Part shown: positions 48,182 through 58,443 of the stretch, one piece after another
Layout: the number at the start of each line of letters is the position of its first letter
Numbering within the stretch: position 1 is the first letter of the stretch
Assembly (NCBI RefSeq): GCF_001547935.1
Contig: NZ_AP014635.1
Span: forward strand, 930,001 to 994,000
Source: Vibrio tritonius
Lineage (GTDB): Bacteria; Pseudomonadota; Gammaproteobacteria; Enterobacterales; Vibrionaceae
Direction: 5' to 3'
DNA: 64,000 nt
Position numbers and translations under genes: made by a program
Notes under the pieces: model-generated
Database searches by the model: none
What the model saw: only the letters and a program-made list of their open reading frames with translations
Told to the model about the DNA's origin: nothing

Positions 48182-49207
48182 TTGCATAATTTAACCGTTG
48201 CACTTGATGCAATGGGCGGTGATTTCGGTCCCCGTGTCACAGTGCCTGCCGCCGTGCAGGCACTGTCGCATTTCCCTGAGTTGAAAGTGTCCCTCGTGGG
48301 TGACCAGTCGCAAATTGCCCACCAATTGTCTCTGTTGGGTTGCAAAGCAGATGCTCGTTTGAGCATTGTGCATTGTGATCGGACGATATCTGACTCAGCG
48401 AAACCTTCGCTCGCACTTCGTCACAGTGCAGGAACCTCCATGGGAGTTTCTATTGACCTTGTGGCTGAAGGGAAAGCCGATGCATGTGTTAGCGCCGGAA
48501 ATACCGGTGCATTAATGGCACTCTCCCGATTTCGACTTAAACTATTACCTGGTATCGATAGACCTGCGTTAGTCTCGGCCCTTCCAACGGCCAGCGGACA
48601 TAAGACGTGGATGCTCGATTTAGGGGCAAACGTGTCGAGTGATGCAGACTCTTTGTTTCAATTTGCCGTGATGGGTGCAGCGTTAGCTGAGGAACATTTA
48701 GGGCGAGCTCCACGCGTTGCGATATTAAATATCGGTGCTGAGGAAATAAAAGGTAACGACCTTGTCAAACGTTGTGCGGAAATGCTCAATCAAACACAAG
48801 AGGTAAACTATATCGGTTATATTGAAAGTAATCAGTTACTTCTCGATGTTGCTGACGTAGTCGTTTGTGATGGTTTTGTTGGCAACGTCTGTTTGAAGGC
48901 ATGTGAAGGCACTGCTCAACTCTTTATTGATAAGCTTAGAGCTTGTTTTTCAGCTTCATCCATAAAGGGTTGGATTGCTCGAAAACTGTTTTCAGATTTA
49001 TTTATCGAACTAAAAACACTGAACCCCGACCAGTATAACGGTGCAAGTTTGCTAGGATTGCGCGGCATTGTCATAAAAAGTCATGGAAGAGCTGATGTAT
49101 CCGCTGTCGTAAATGCAATTTCCGAGGCGGTACACGAAATTAAACGACAAGTACCCAGCCGGATAAGCGATCGTTTGGAAGCGGTTTTACTCGAGAGGCA
49201 TTATTAG
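48182..49207 (+). CDS. plsX: Phosphate acyltransferase PlsX
   Basis: A 341-residue enzyme making acyl-phosphate from acyl-ACP for phosphatidic acid synthesis. The N-terminal [19 protein letters not shown] is diagnostic, followed by [12 protein letters not shown] and [17 protein letters not shown]. The start is a TTG at 48182, nine bases after the rpmF stop, with AAGG upstream; no ATG fits the family N-terminus. It continues the cluster into fabH. Confidence 0.95.
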   Translation: MHNLTVALDAMGGDFGPRVTVPAAVQALSHFPELKVSLVGDQSQIAHQLSLLGCKADARLSIVHCDRTISDSAKPSLALRHSAGTSMGVSIDLVAEGKADACVSAGNTGALMALSRFRLKLLPGIDRPALVSALPTASGHKTWMLDLGANVSSDADSLFQFAVMGAALAEEHLGRAPRVAILNIGAEEIKGNDLVKRCAEMLNQTQEVNYIGYIESNQLLLDVADVVVCDGFVGNVCLKACEGTAQLFIDKLRACFSASSIKGWIARKLFSDLFIELKTLNPDQYNGASLLGLRGIVIKSHGRADVSAVVNAISEAVHEIKRQVPSRISDRLEAVLLERHY

Positions 49208-49212
49208 TCTTC

Positions 49213-50166
49213 ATGAATAGCAAAATATTAGGAACAGGCAGCTACCTGCCATCTCAGATTCGCACAAATGCGGACCTAGAGAAAATGGTAGACACAAGTG
49301 ATGAGTGGATCGTAACTCGTACCGGGATTCGTGAACGTCGTATTTCTGCCGAAAACGAAACCGTAGCGGACATGGCAACCATTGCTGCGAAGAATGCGAT
49401 TGAGATGGCCGGTATCGATAAAGACGATATCGACATGATTATTCTCGCAACTACTAGCGGCAGTCATACATTTCCGTCATCTGCATGTCAGGTACAAGGT
49501 AATTTAGGTATCAAAGGCTGCCCAGCATTTGATATCGCAGCTGCATGTTCTGGCTTTATGTATGGGCTTTCTATTGCCGATCAGCATGTTAAATCAGGAA
49601 TGTGTAAAAATGTATTGGTGATCGGTGCTGATGCATTATCAAAAACCTGTGATCCAACAGATCGTTCAACCATTATCCTGTTTGGTGATGGCGCAGGCGC
49701 TGTTGTGATTGGTGCAAGTGAAGAGCCAGGTATTCTTTCTACTCATATCTATGCCGATGGTGAGTTTGGTGATTTGCTCAGCCTTGAAGTCCCTCAGCGC
49801 GGTAGCGGTGACACGGACAAATGGCTGCACATGGCAGGTAATGAAGTATTTAAAGTGGCAGTGACTCAGTTGTCTCGTCTCGTGAAAACAACGCTTGCTG
49901 CTAATAATATGAATAAGTCTGAGTTGGATTGGTTAGTTCCTCACCAAGCAAACTTACGCATTATTTCAGCGACAGCAAAGAAATTGTCTATGTCGCTTGA
50001 TCAAGTCGTTGTTACTCTTGATCGACATGGTAATACGTCTGCAGCAACGGTTCCGACCGCACTCGACGAAGCAGTGCGCGATGGCCGTATTAAACGCGGT
50101 CAGACACTACTGCTTGAAGCATTCGGTGGTGGTTTTACTTGGGGCTCTGCCCTAGTTAAGTTTTAA
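49213..50166 (+). CDS. fabH: 3-oxoacyl-ACP synthase III
   Basis: A 317-residue condensing enzyme that starts fatty-acid synthesis from acetyl-CoA and malonyl-ACP. The catalytic triad is visible: C112 ([12 protein letters not shown]), the histidine in [10 protein letters not shown], and the asparagine in [12 protein letters not shown]. The length is as in E. coli (317). It begins five bases after plsX, so the two are probably translationally linked. Confidence 0.97.
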   Translation: MNSKILGTGSYLPSQIRTNADLEKMVDTSDEWIVTRTGIRERRISAENETVADMATIAAKNAIEMAGIDKDDIDMIILATTSGSHTFPSSACQVQGNLGIKGCPAFDIAAACSGFMYGLSIADQHVKSGMCKNVLVIGADALSKTCDPTDRSTIILFGDGAGAVVIGASEEPGILSTHIYADGEFGDLLSLEVPQRGSGDTDKWLHMAGNEVFKVAVTQLSRLVKTTLAANNMNKSELDWLVPHQANLRIISATAKKLSMSLDQVVVTLDRHGNTSAATVPTALDEAVRDGRIKRGQTLLLEAFGGGFTWGSALVKF

Positions 50167-50233
50167 TTCTGATTCTAATGATTAGGGAGCCGACTCCGAT
50201 TCCCTATCATGATTGCTATTGAAGGAAAAAAAC

Positions 50234-51157
50234 ATGAGCAAGTTTGCTATCGTCTTTCCGGGTCAAGGTTCTCAAGCTGTAGGTATGCTTGCTGATCTTG
50301 GTGAACAGTATGATGTTGTTAAACAAACTTTCGCTGAAGCGTCTGAAGCTTTAGGCTACGATTTGTGGGCACTTGTACAAGATGGTCCTGTAGAAGATTT
50401 GAACCAAACTTTCCGTACACAGCCTGCATTGCTAGCAGCATCTGTTGCTATTTGGCGTGTTTGGCAAGAGCTGGGCTTAGAACAGCCAGAAGTTCTTGCT
50501 GGTCATAGCTTGGGTGAATACTCAGCGTTGGTTTGTGCTGGTGTTATCGACTTTAAAGAAGCGATTAAATTGGTGGCTCTACGTGGTCAACTGATGCAAG
50601 AAGCGGTTCCTGCTGGTACGGGCGCTATGTATGCAATTATCGGTCTGGCTGATGATGCAATCGCGCAGGCTTGTAACGAAGCAGCGCAAGGTGAAGTGGT
50701 TTCTCCTGTAAACTTCAACTCACCAGGTCAAGTGGTTATTGCTGGTCAAAAAGCAGCAGTAGAACGCGCTGGCGCTCTATGTAAAGAAGCGGGTGCAAAA
50801 CGTGCACTTCCACTTCCTGTTTCTGTGCCATCTCACTGTGCACTAATGAAACCAGCCGCAGACAAGTTAGCGGAAGCATTAAAGGCTATCGAATTCAACG
50901 AGCCTAAACTGCCAGTTATCAACAACGTTGATGTTGCTGCAGAAACTGCTCCTGAAAAAATTAAAGATGCGCTTGTACGTCAACTTTACAGCCCAGTGCG
51001 TTGGACTGAAGGTGTAGAGAAAATGCACGCACAAGGCATCGAAAAACTGATCGAAATGGGTCCAGGTAAAGTGTTAACTGGCCTGACTAAACGTATCGTT
51101 AAAGCGCTAGATGCAGCTGCAGTCAATGACGTAGCTTCTCTTGATGCTGTTAAGTAA
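50234..51157 (+). CDS. fabD: Malonyl-CoA:ACP transacylase
   Basis: A 307-residue enzyme loading malonate onto ACP. I start it at 50234 (MSKFAIVFPGQGSQ), with GAAGGAAAAA upstream; the longer frame adds seven residues. The nucleophile S92 (AGHSLGEYSAL) and H201 (VPSHCALM) match the E. coli numbering. It is 17 bases upstream of fabG. Confidence 0.97.
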   Translation: MSKFAIVFPGQGSQAVGMLADLGEQYDVVKQTFAEASEALGYDLWALVQDGPVEDLNQTFRTQPALLAASVAIWRVWQELGLEQPEVLAGHSLGEYSALVCAGVIDFKEAIKLVALRGQLMQEAVPAGTGAMYAIIGLADDAIAQACNEAAQGEVVSPVNFNSPGQVVIAGQKAAVERAGALCKEAGAKRALPLPVSVPSHCALMKPAADKLAEALKAIEFNEPKLPVINNVDVAAETAPEKIKDALVRQLYSPVRWTEGVEKMHAQGIEKLIEMGPGKVLTGLTKRIVKALDAAAVNDVASLDAVK

Positions 51158-51174
51158 AGAGTAGGAAATTAGAC

Positions 51175-51921
51175 ATGAGTAATTTCATGAATCTTGAAGG
51201 CAAAGTGGCTCTTGTCACTGGCGCAAGCCGTGGTATTGGTAAAGCGATTGCTGAATTATTGGCTGAACGTGGTGCTAAAGTGATTGGTACTGCAACCAGC
51301 GAAAGTGGTGCTGAAGCCATTAGTGCATACCTTGGCGAAAACGGCAAAGGTCTAGCATTAAATGTAACAGATGTAGAATCTATTGAAGCGGTTCTAAAAA
51401 ACATCACTGATGAGTTTGGTGGCGTGGACATTTTGGTTAATAATGCCGGTATTACACGTGATAACTTACTGATGCGTATGAAAGATGATGAGTGGACAGA
51501 TATTCTGGATACCAACCTAACATCTATCTTCCGTCTATCTAAAGCTGTGTTACGCGGCATGATGAAAAAACGTCATGGCCGTATTATCAACATCGGTTCT
51601 GTTGTTGGTACTATGGGTAACGCAGGTCAAACTAACTACGCAGCAGCTAAAGCGGGTGTAATTGGTTTCACTAAATCTATGGCACGTGAAGTTGCTTCTC
51701 GTGGCGTAACAGTGAATACTGTAGCACCTGGTTTTATCGAAACTGATATGACAAAAGCGCTAAACGACGAACAGCGTGCAGCAACTTTGTCACAAGTTCC
51801 AGCGGGTCGCCTTGGTGATCCTCGTGAAATTGCTTCCGCAGTTGTATTCTTGGCATCTCCAGAAGCAGCGTATATTACGGGCGAAACTTTGCACGTAAAT
51901 GGTGGCATGTACATGGTTTAA
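51175..51921 (+). CDS. fabG: 3-oxoacyl-ACP reductase
   Basis: A 248-residue NADPH-dependent SDR performing the first reduction of each elongation round. The cofactor motif TGASRGIGKA (residues 15-24), NNAG (89-92) and the catalytic S142, Y155 and K159 are all present. This contrasts with the degenerate SDR near position 1000. TAGGAAATTAGAC precedes the ATG. A start four codons later is possible but lacks a ribosome site. Confidence 0.97.
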   Translation: MSNFMNLEGKVALVTGASRGIGKAIAELLAERGAKVIGTATSESGAEAISAYLGENGKGLALNVTDVESIEAVLKNITDEFGGVDILVNNAGITRDNLLMRMKDDEWTDILDTNLTSIFRLSKAVLRGMMKKRHGRIINIGSVVGTMGNAGQTNYAAAKAGVIGFTKSMAREVASRGVTVNTVAPGFIETDMTKALNDEQRAATLSQVPAGRLGDPREIASAVVFLASPEAAYITGETLHVNGGMYMV

Positions 51922-51990
51922 TGCCATATTCGTATTGAGTCTGGAAAAACTGTGTTAAAATCCCGGCTCTATACGAAACTTGATCTAAAC

Positions 51991-52019
51991 TTGCGCATTA
52001 TTTGTGCATGATTTATATC
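51991..52019 (+). promoter_or_regulatory. Candidate acpP promoter
   Basis: TTGCGC and TATATC separated by 17 bases, 134 bases before the acpP start. In E. coli acpP also has its own strong promoter in the fabG-acpP gap. Confidence 0.4.
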
Positions 52020-52152
52020 AATCTTGGTGTGAATTTCGGTTAAAATCATCAATTTTGTGGTTTGACCAGCAAGGTCACACTTGCAACTTTCCCTAGTTCT
52101 AATAAACTACGGAATCATCGCATTAGGCGAAATCTGTAAAGGAAAAGAAAAA

Positions 52153-52386
52153 ATGAGCAACATCGAAGAACGCGTAAAGAAAATCATTGTTGAACAGCTA
52201 GGTGTAGACGAAGCAGAAGTTAAAAACGAAGCTTCTTTCGTTGAAGATCTAGGTGCTGATTCTCTAGACACTGTTGAGCTAGTAATGGCTCTAGAAGAGG
52301 AATTCGACACTGAGATTCCTGATGAAGAAGCAGAGAAAATCACTACTGTTCAAGCTGCGATCGACTACGTAAACAGCGCTCAGTAA
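52153..52386 (+). CDS. acpP: Acyl carrier protein
   Basis: A 77-residue acidic protein; the 4'-phosphopantetheine attachment site is S37 in [13 protein letters not shown]. The true start is the ATG at 52153 ([12 protein letters not shown]), preceded by AAAGGAAAAG; the frame continues upstream without family similarity. It is the central carrier of fatty-acid synthesis. Codon bias is very strong. A good terminator follows, but fabF continues the cluster. Confidence 0.98.
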   Translation: MSNIEERVKKIIVEQLGVDEAEVKNEASFVEDLGADSLDTVELVMALEEEFDTEIPDEEAEKITTVQAAIDYVNSAQ

Positions 52387-52395
52387 TATCTCTCC

Positions 52396-52423
52396 CAGGC
52401 GGCCCTCTGGCCGCCTGAGTTTT
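52396..52423 (+). terminator. Terminator after acpP
   Basis: CAGGCGGCC-CTCT-GGCCGCCTG, nine base pairs, followed by AGTTTTT. It probably separates highly expressed acpP mRNA from fabF. Confidence 0.9.
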
Positions 52424-52475
52424 TATCAGTCATCTATACCTCTCATAGAATTTTTCAATTCCGGAGAATATGATC

Positions 52476-53723
52476 GTGTCCAAGCGTCGTGTCGTTGTCA
52501 CTGGCATGGGTATGTTGTCACCGGTAGGCAACACAGTAGAATCTTCTTGGAAAGCCCTGCTAGCTGGTCAAAGTGGTATCGTAAATATCGAACACTTTGA
52601 TACTACTAATTTTTCAACTCGTTTCGCAGGTCTAGTAAAAGATTTTGATTGCGAAGAGTACATGTCTAAAAAAGATGCTCGTAAGATGGATTTGTTTATC
52701 CAGTACGGCATCGCTGCTGGCATTCAAGCTTTGAATGACTCAGGTCTAGAAATCACCGCAGAAAATGCTCCCCGCGTAGGTGTAGCTATCGGTTCTGGTA
52801 TCGGTGGTCTTGACCTGATCGAAGCTGGTCACACAGCATTAGTCGAAAAGGGTCCACGTAAGGTTAGCCCATTTTTCGTCCCTTCAACCATCGTAAACAT
52901 GGTTGCTGGTAACCTTTCTATTATGCGTGGTCTACGTGGTCCAAATATCGCGATTTCTACAGCATGTACGACAGGTCTACATAACATTGGCCATGCGGCT
53001 CGCATGATCGCTTACGGCGATGCAGACGCAATGGTGGCTGGTGGTGCTGAAAAAGCATCAACGCCACTAGGAATGGCTGGTTTCGGTGCGGCTAAAGCGC
53101 TTTCTACTCGTAATGATGAACCGCAAAAAGCTTCTCGCCCTTGGGATAAAGACCGAGATGGTTTTGTTCTAGGTGATGGCGCTGGTGTTATCGTTCTTGA
53201 AGAATATGAACACGCAAAAGCTCGTGGCGCTAAAATCTATGCTGAACTTGTTGGTTTTGGTATGTCTGGTGATGCTTATCACATGACTTCGCCTAGCTCT
53301 GATGGCTCAGGCGGTGCGCTAGCAATGTCTGCAGCACTACGTGATGCCGGTCTAGAAGGCACTCAAATCGGTTATGTGAATGCGCACGGTACATCAACTC
53401 CTGCAGGTGATGTTGCTGAAGTGAAAGGCATTAAACTGGCTCTTGGTGAAGAAGGTGCGAAGCAAGTTCTTGTTTCTTCGACTAAATCTATGACTGGTCA
53501 CCTTCTAGGTGCTGCCGGTTCTGTAGAGTCTATCATCACTATTATGTCGCTAGTTGACCAAATCGTTCCGCCAACCATTAACCTGGAAAATCCAGAAGAA
53601 GGTTTGGATATCGATTTAGTTCCAAATACCGCACGTAAAGTAGAAGGTATGGAATACGCGATTTGTAACTCATTTGGTTTCGGTGGTACTAACGGTTCAC
53701 TGATCTTCAAACGTATGCAGTAA
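52476..53723 (+). CDS. fabF: 3-oxoacyl-ACP synthase II
   Basis: A 415-residue condensing enzyme that elongates fatty acids, including the temperature-responsive step to cis-vaccenate. I choose the GTG at 52476 ([13 protein letters not shown]): it matches E. coli FabF and leaves proper spacing to CCGGAG, while the ATG at 52470 is too close. Catalytic C164 ([12 protein letters not shown]) and the histidines in [12 protein letters not shown] and [11 protein letters not shown] are present. Confidence 0.96.
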   Translation: MSKRRVVVTGMGMLSPVGNTVESSWKALLAGQSGIVNIEHFDTTNFSTRFAGLVKDFDCEEYMSKKDARKMDLFIQYGIAAGIQALNDSGLEITAENAPRVGVAIGSGIGGLDLIEAGHTALVEKGPRKVSPFFVPSTIVNMVAGNLSIMRGLRGPNIAISTACTTGLHNIGHAARMIAYGDADAMVAGGAEKASTPLGMAGFGAAKALSTRNDEPQKASRPWDKDRDGFVLGDGAGVIVLEEYEHAKARGAKIYAELVGFGMSGDAYHMTSPSSDGSGGALAMSAALRDAGLEGTQIGYVNAHGTSTPAGDVAEVKGIKLALGEEGAKQVLVSSTKSMTGHLLGAAGSVESIITIMSLVDQIVPPTINLENPEEGLDIDLVPNTARKVEGMEYAICNSFGFGGTNGSLIFKRMQ

Positions 53724-53751
53724 TACGCGGTTACATTGATGCTTGTATTCG

Positions 53752-53789
53752 AACGGCTTGATGCTTAGCATTAAGCCGTTTGCTTTTTT
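53752..53789 (+). terminator. Terminator between fabF and pabC
   Basis: AACGGCTT-ATGCT/AGCAT-AAGCCGTT long stem with small mismatches, then TGCTTTTTT. Confidence 0.8.
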
Positions 53790-53818
53790 AGGGAACCAAA
53801 AGTCGAAAGGGAGCTAAG

Positions 53819-54625
53819 ATGATTTGGGTAAACGGCCAAGCGACACAGCATATTTCCGTTGGTGATCGTTCGTTCCAATACGGTGATGGTTGCTTCACGA
53901 CTATGCTGACTTGTGATGGTAAGATTCAATTTTGGGATTACCACCTAGAGCGTATGCAAGCGTGTTTAGCCAAACTTGGTATTACGCAGCCCGATTGGTC
54001 TTTAGTGAATAACTGGCTGGCTAATGCCACGCTGCCAGCATCTCAGGCAGGGCTTAAACTGCATGTTAGCCGCGGAAATGGCGGACGTGGATATAGCCCT
54101 ACTCAAGTGACTGTTCCCAATGTTACTATTAGCCACTTTGCGTTTCCTGAGCATTATCGTCAATGGCAAGTCGATGGGCTAGAGTTAGGTTTGTGTCAAC
54201 AACGTTTGGGAATTAATCCTTTATTAGCCGGGCATAAACATAATAATCGCCTTGAACAGGTATTATTAAAAGCAGAAGCTGAGCAACAAGGCTTTAGTGA
54301 TGCGGTATGTTGTGATGTAGAGGGGCGTGTTGTGGAAACAACAATGGCTAATCTATTTTGGATTAAAGCGAACCAGCTATTTACTCCATCACTTGAACGA
54401 GCTGGTGTGGCTGGTGTTGCTCGTCGTGTCATTTTGGAACGAGCAAACGCTTTAGGGCTTAGCGTTCAAGTTGGTGACTTTTCACTTACTGCTCTCACTT
54501 GTGCCGATGAGGTGTTTGCTTCTAACGCAATTCTAGGGGTAGCTCCCGTATGCCAAATTGGTATCGAACGCTATGAAATAGGAAAACAAACACGACGCTT
54601 TCAGGAGATTTTTCATTCGTGCTAA
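53819..54625 (+). CDS. pabC: Aminodeoxychorismate lyase
   Basis: A 268-residue fold-type IV PLP enzyme releasing pyruvate from aminodeoxychorismate to give p-aminobenzoate for folate. The PLP lysine is K140 (AGHKHNNRLEQ), as in E. coli. GDRSFQYGDGCFTTM is the N-terminal motif. AAGGGAGC precedes the ATG. Its stop overlaps the mltG start by seven bases. Confidence 0.95.
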   Translation: MIWVNGQATQHISVGDRSFQYGDGCFTTMLTCDGKIQFWDYHLERMQACLAKLGITQPDWSLVNNWLANATLPASQAGLKLHVSRGNGGRGYSPTQVTVPNVTISHFAFPEHYRQWQVDGLELGLCQQRLGINPLLAGHKHNNRLEQVLLKAEAEQQGFSDAVCCDVEGRVVETTMANLFWIKANQLFTPSLERAGVAGVARRVILERANALGLSVQVGDFSLTALTCADEVFASNAILGVAPVCQIGIERYEIGKQTRRFQEIFHSC

Positions 54626-55635
54626 AGAAACTCGCTGTCATTGTTATCGCTTTATTTATCCTTGCGACGAGTGGCTATTTTTATATTAATCATGCAGTTA
54701 ATGCCTATCTCAAACAATCACTGACTGTTCAACAAGAGCAGATAGTGACCATTCCTTCTGGTGCCAATATTAATCGTGCGTTCTCTTTGCTTAAAGATAA
54801 AGGGTGGGTACAGACCAGCTTTGCCGAGAAATTTGTGCGACGCTTGCATCCCGAACTGGTGCAAATCAAAGCAGGTACTTACCAACTTGAACCGAATATG
54901 TCGCTCAATGACGCAATTGAACTGTTTCGTTCTGGCAAAGAGCATCAATTCGCGATTACGTTTGTTGAGGGCAGTCGATTTGATGAGTGGCTTGCATTGC
55001 TGGCGAAAGCGCCTTATCTCACTCATACCTTAGGTGACAAATCTGAACAGCAAATTGCGAAGCTTCTCGGCATTGACCGCAGTAAGCTTGAAGGTTTGTT
55101 TCTCGCGGAAACGTATCACTTTACGGCAGGCGAGAGCGATATTGATATCTTACGTCGTGCTCACCACAAATTAATGGCTGTGCTTAATGATGCTTGGCAA
55201 CATCGCCAAGATAAACTGCCACTAAAAACACCCTATGACGCGCTTACTTTGGCCTCTATTATCGAAAAAGAGACAGCAATCGAGAGTGAACGAGAGCGAA
55301 TCGCGTCTGTATTTGTAAACCGTCTTAATAAACGGATGCGGTTGCAAACCGATCCTACGGTTATCTACGGGATGGGGGATGCCTATAAGGGGAATATTCG
55401 TAAACCCGATTTACGCAGGCCAACTCCTTATAACACGTACGTGATTTTTGGTTTGCCACCGACACCTATTGCAATGGTGGGCAAAAATGCCATCAATGCT
55501 GCGGTGAATCCAGAACAATCAAGTTACTTATACTTCGTTGCCAGTGGGGACGGAGGACATGTGTTCTCAAAAACTTTAAGTGAGCACAATCGCGCGGTAC
55601 GCGCCTATTTAAACTATCTTAGAAAGCATAAATGA
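54619..55635 (+). CDS. mltG: Endolytic murein transglycosylase
   Basis: A 338-residue inner-membrane enzyme with one N-terminal anchor (about residues 5-25) and a periplasmic YceG-like domain. The catalytic glutamate is E218 ([14 protein letters not shown]), with [13 protein letters not shown] and RRPTPYNTY downstream. It cleaves nascent glycan strands and is thought to end their elongation. The start is a GTG, supported by CAGGAG and by overlap with pabC. Its stop overlaps tmk (ATGA). Confidence 0.95.
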   Translation: MLKKLAVIVIALFILATSGYFYINHAVNAYLKQSLTVQQEQIVTIPSGANINRAFSLLKDKGWVQTSFAEKFVRRLHPELVQIKAGTYQLEPNMSLNDAIELFRSGKEHQFAITFVEGSRFDEWLALLAKAPYLTHTLGDKSEQQIAKLLGIDRSKLEGLFLAETYHFTAGESDIDILRRAHHKLMAVLNDAWQHRQDKLPLKTPYDALTLASIIEKETAIESERERIASVFVNRLNKRMRLQTDPTVIYGMGDAYKGNIRKPDLRRPTPYNTYVIFGLPPTPIAMVGKNAINAAVNPEQSSYLYFVASGDGGHVFSKTLSEHNRAVRAYLNYLRKHK

Positions 55636-56258
55636 ACGGTAAATTTATTGTCATCGAAGGCCTTGAAGGGGCGGGTAAAAGCACTGCAATTCAGACAGTC
55701 GTTGAGACATTAGCGGCTCATCAAGTTGGAAATATTGTCCGAACACGTGAACCTGGTGGTACCGTGTTGGCAGAAAAAATGCGTGCACTAGTAAAAGAAG
55801 AGCATGAAGGTGAAGTGCTGCAGGATATGACGGAGCTGCTGTTGATGTATGCAGCGCGTGTACAGTTAGTTGAAAACGTGATTAAACCCGCCCTTACTCG
55901 TGGTGACTGGGTGGTTGGAGATCGCCATGATCTTTCTTCTCAGGCATACCAAGGTGGTGGTCGTCAGTTGAGTAACGCGACGATGCAAGCGTTAAAACAA
56001 ACTGCACTTGGCGATTTCAAACCCGATTTCACCTTGTATTTAGACATTGATCCGAAAGTGGGGTTAGAGCGTGCTCGTGGTCGAGGAGAGTTGGATCGTA
56101 TTGAAAAAATGGACATCAGTTTTTTCGAGCGTACTCGTGCTCGTTATCAAGAACTTGCAGCTACGGATGATTTGATAGTGATGATCAATGCGCAGCAAAG
56201 CATAGACGAAGTAGCGGCAGATATTCGTGCAGCACTTGAGACATGGTTAGCCCAGTAG
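55632..56258 (+). CDS. tmk: Thymidylate kinase
   Basis: A 208-residue kinase converting dTMP to dTDP. The P-loop is GLEGAGKST (residues 10-18); the DR(Y/H) motif appears as [18 protein letters not shown], and the lid region [12 protein letters not shown] is present. It overlaps mltG by four bases (ATGA), so it is translationally coupled. Confidence 0.97.
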   Translation: MNGKFIVIEGLEGAGKSTAIQTVVETLAAHQVGNIVRTREPGGTVLAEKMRALVKEEHEGEVLQDMTELLLMYAARVQLVENVIKPALTRGDWVVGDRHDLSSQAYQGGGRQLSNATMQALKQTALGDFKPDFTLYLDIDPKVGLERARGRGELDRIEKMDISFFERTRARYQELAATDDLIVMINAQQSIDEVAADIRAALETWLAQ

Positions 56259-56268
56259 CAAAGGAACA

Positions 56269-57240
56269 ATGATGGCGACTCTTTACCCTTGGTTGCTGCA
56301 ACCTTGGCAACAATGGCAACAACGTTTACAGAGTAATTCTTTTGCTCACGCGACGCTTATTCATGCTCAACGAGGCTTGGGGACGGAAGCGCTTGTTACG
56401 CAGTTTGCCAACACCTTAATGTGTACTGGCAGCGATACTGAGCCGTGTGGTTTTTGTCACGGGTGTGATTTGATGCAATCTGGTACCCATCCTGACTATC
56501 ATGAAGTTCGGCCAGAAAAAGAAGGTAAGGCGATTACCGTTGACCAAATTCGTCAATGTAATCGGGTTGCATTGGAATCGTCACAGCTAAATGGTTTTCG
56601 ACTTATCGTTATTGAACCTGCTGAAGCAATGAATGAATCAGCAGCGAATGCATTACTTAAAACTTTGGAAGAGCCTCCTGAGAAGTGTGTGTTTGTTTTG
56701 GTGACTCACCAGCTAAATCAACTATTGCCAACCATTGTGAGCCGTTGTCAGTTGATCAATATTGCTGTTCCTAGTGCTCATCAAGCAAGTGAGTGGGTCG
56801 CTACACAGTTGAATACATCCATTCCGGAATATGCGGCGCACTTGCACGATAACGCCCCTTTAATGACCCTTAAGTTTGTTGAGTCTGATGGTGTAAAGCA
56901 GCTCAATGCTCTTGAGCGGGCGTTTATCAGTTCAGTCTCGGGTGATGTCACGGAGTCACTTCAATGTGCTCAGCTGGTCGCAGAGGAGCCCTCAGTGAGA
57001 TTGAATTGGCTCTGGTACTTAATGAGCGATGCGCAAAAAGTACATTTTGGTATTGCCACACAGGACGCACTTCCTGGCGCGAAAGAGTTGGCACGCTTAC
57101 TGAGCTACAATACTCTTTATCAACATTCACAAGCCTTGATTGAGCTAAAAGAGCGCTTGAGAGCCTTTAGCGGCCTCAATGCAGAGCTGCTGGTCACTCA
57201 ATGGCTGTTTAACATTAATAACGAGGATTCATGTTTGTAG
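56269..57240 (+). CDS. holB: DNA polymerase III subunit delta'
   Basis: A 323-residue clamp-loader subunit. The P-loop position is degenerate (HAQRGLGTEAL), as expected for delta', which does not bind ATP. The zinc-binding cysteines (CGFCHGCDLM) and the SRC-like motif (VSRCQL) are visible. AAGGAACA precedes the tandem ATGs. It overlaps tatD by ten bases. Confidence 0.94.
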   Translation: MMATLYPWLLQPWQQWQQRLQSNSFAHATLIHAQRGLGTEALVTQFANTLMCTGSDTEPCGFCHGCDLMQSGTHPDYHEVRPEKEGKAITVDQIRQCNRVALESSQLNGFRLIVIEPAEAMNESAANALLKTLEEPPEKCVFVLVTHQLNQLLPTIVSRCQLINIAVPSAHQASEWVATQLNTSIPEYAAHLHDNAPLMTLKFVESDGVKQLNALERAFISSVSGDVTESLQCAQLVAEEPSVRLNWLWYLMSDAQKVHFGIATQDALPGAKELARLLSYNTLYQHSQALIELKERLRAFSGLNAELLVTQWLFNINNEDSCL

Positions 57241-57998
57241 ATTCCCATTGTCACTTAGATAAACTGGATTACGACGAATTACACAATGGTGTTGCTGATG
57301 TATTAGATAAGGCATCACAAGCTAATGTAAACGCCTTCTTATCCGTCGGTTGTACATTGGATTCTTTTCCACACATGATGGAGATGATCGAACCTTTTCC
57401 AAACGTTCATGCGTCAGTTGGGGTTCATCCATTAGATGTCGAAAGTGATTTTTCGTTAGATACTCTGCGCCGTTTTGCATCGATGCCAAGGGTTGTTGCG
57501 GTTGGTGAAACGGGGTTGGATTACCATTATCAACCTGAAACAGCAGACTTGCAAAAGCTGCGTTTTACCCAACAGGTTGACCTTGCAGTTGAATTGAACA
57601 AGCCGTTAATCATCCATACACGCAATGCTCGTCAAGATACATTGGACATTTTACGTAAAGGTGGTGCGGATAAGTGTGGCGGTGTGATTCACTGTTTTAC
57701 AGAGGATCTTGATTTTGCACACGCGGCGCTAGAACTAGGATTTTATATCTCTATCTCTGGTATTGTGACCTTTCGTCAAGCGAATGAGTTGAAAGAGGTG
57801 GTGAAGCAACTTCCCCTTGAACGTTTGCTCATAGAGACCGATTCTCCTTACCTAGCGCCGGTGCCTCATCGTGGTAAACAGAACCAACCAGCGTATGTTG
57901 TTGAAGTGGCGGCGTATATTGCACAGCTTAAAGGTGTGTCCCTTGCTGAGGTTGCTCAAAAAACCACCCAGAACTTTGCAGATCTTTTTTTACGATAA
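57231..57998 (+). CDS. ycfH: TatD family metal-dependent hydrolase (YcfH)
   Basis: A 255-residue TatD-type deoxyribonuclease or hydrolase of the amidohydrolase fold. Metal ligands appear in FVDSHCHLD, VGETGLDYHY, LIIHTRNA, VIHCFTED and ETDSPYLAPVPHRGK. Ordered after tmk-holB as in E. coli. It ends the gene chain at a terminator before ptsG. Confidence 0.94.
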   Translation: MFVDSHCHLDKLDYDELHNGVADVLDKASQANVNAFLSVGCTLDSFPHMMEMIEPFPNVHASVGVHPLDVESDFSLDTLRRFASMPRVVAVGETGLDYHYQPETADLQKLRFTQQVDLAVELNKPLIIHTRNARQDTLDILRKGGADKCGGVIHCFTEDLDFAHAALELGFYISISGIVTFRQANELKEVVKQLPLERLLIETDSPYLAPVPHRGKQNQPAYVVEVAAYIAQLKGVSLAEVAQKTTQNFADLFLR

Positions 57999-58019
57999 AA
58001 ATTTAGTTCATGAACAAAA

Positions 58020-58041
58020 GGGAGCTCTGGCTCCCATTTTT
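58020..58041 (+). terminator. Terminator of the fab-tatD gene chain
   Basis: GGGAGC-TCTG-GCTCCC, followed by ATTTTTAT. Confidence 0.75.
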
Positions 58042-58443
58042 ATTGCTGAAACCGATTTTTTGTGGCTTATTGCTGTTTATTTGATTGGTTTGGCTAATTG
58101 ATAAACAAAAAGTAGGGTGGGGTTGTTTTTCTTAGAGAAAAATGTTTTTGGTTAATTTCTTTGCGACGCGAAATTATTGATTTTGTAATGAAAAATTAAT
58201 ATAAAACAGTGAGATAATCGACATTTAGTGTGATTGTTTTAGTGGTTTTTATTGTGATCTATTTATTACTTTGAAACTAAATTTCGTTACTAACTAGAAA
58301 GTTTGAGGCTCATCAAGATATATTTAGAGCCGGAAAATATAATGCAACATGCAGTTACATTTCCTCTTGGGACTAACACTATGGCTACGGGGGTGTGCCG
58401 TTAGGACCAATCATTCTAATAACTTAATCAGGAGCATAAATCT
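58042..58443 (+). promoter_or_regulatory. ptsG upstream region
   Basis: About 400 AT-rich bases without a gene. Two TGTGAT half-sites (near 58230 and 58254) could be weak CRP contacts but lack a proper second half. CAGGAGCATAAATCT is the ptsG ribosome site. Confidence 0.45.

Noticed and set aside
58225..58275. CRP site at ptsG
   Set aside because: Only single TGTGA halves are visible without an acceptable second half at the right spacing, so no firm site is called.
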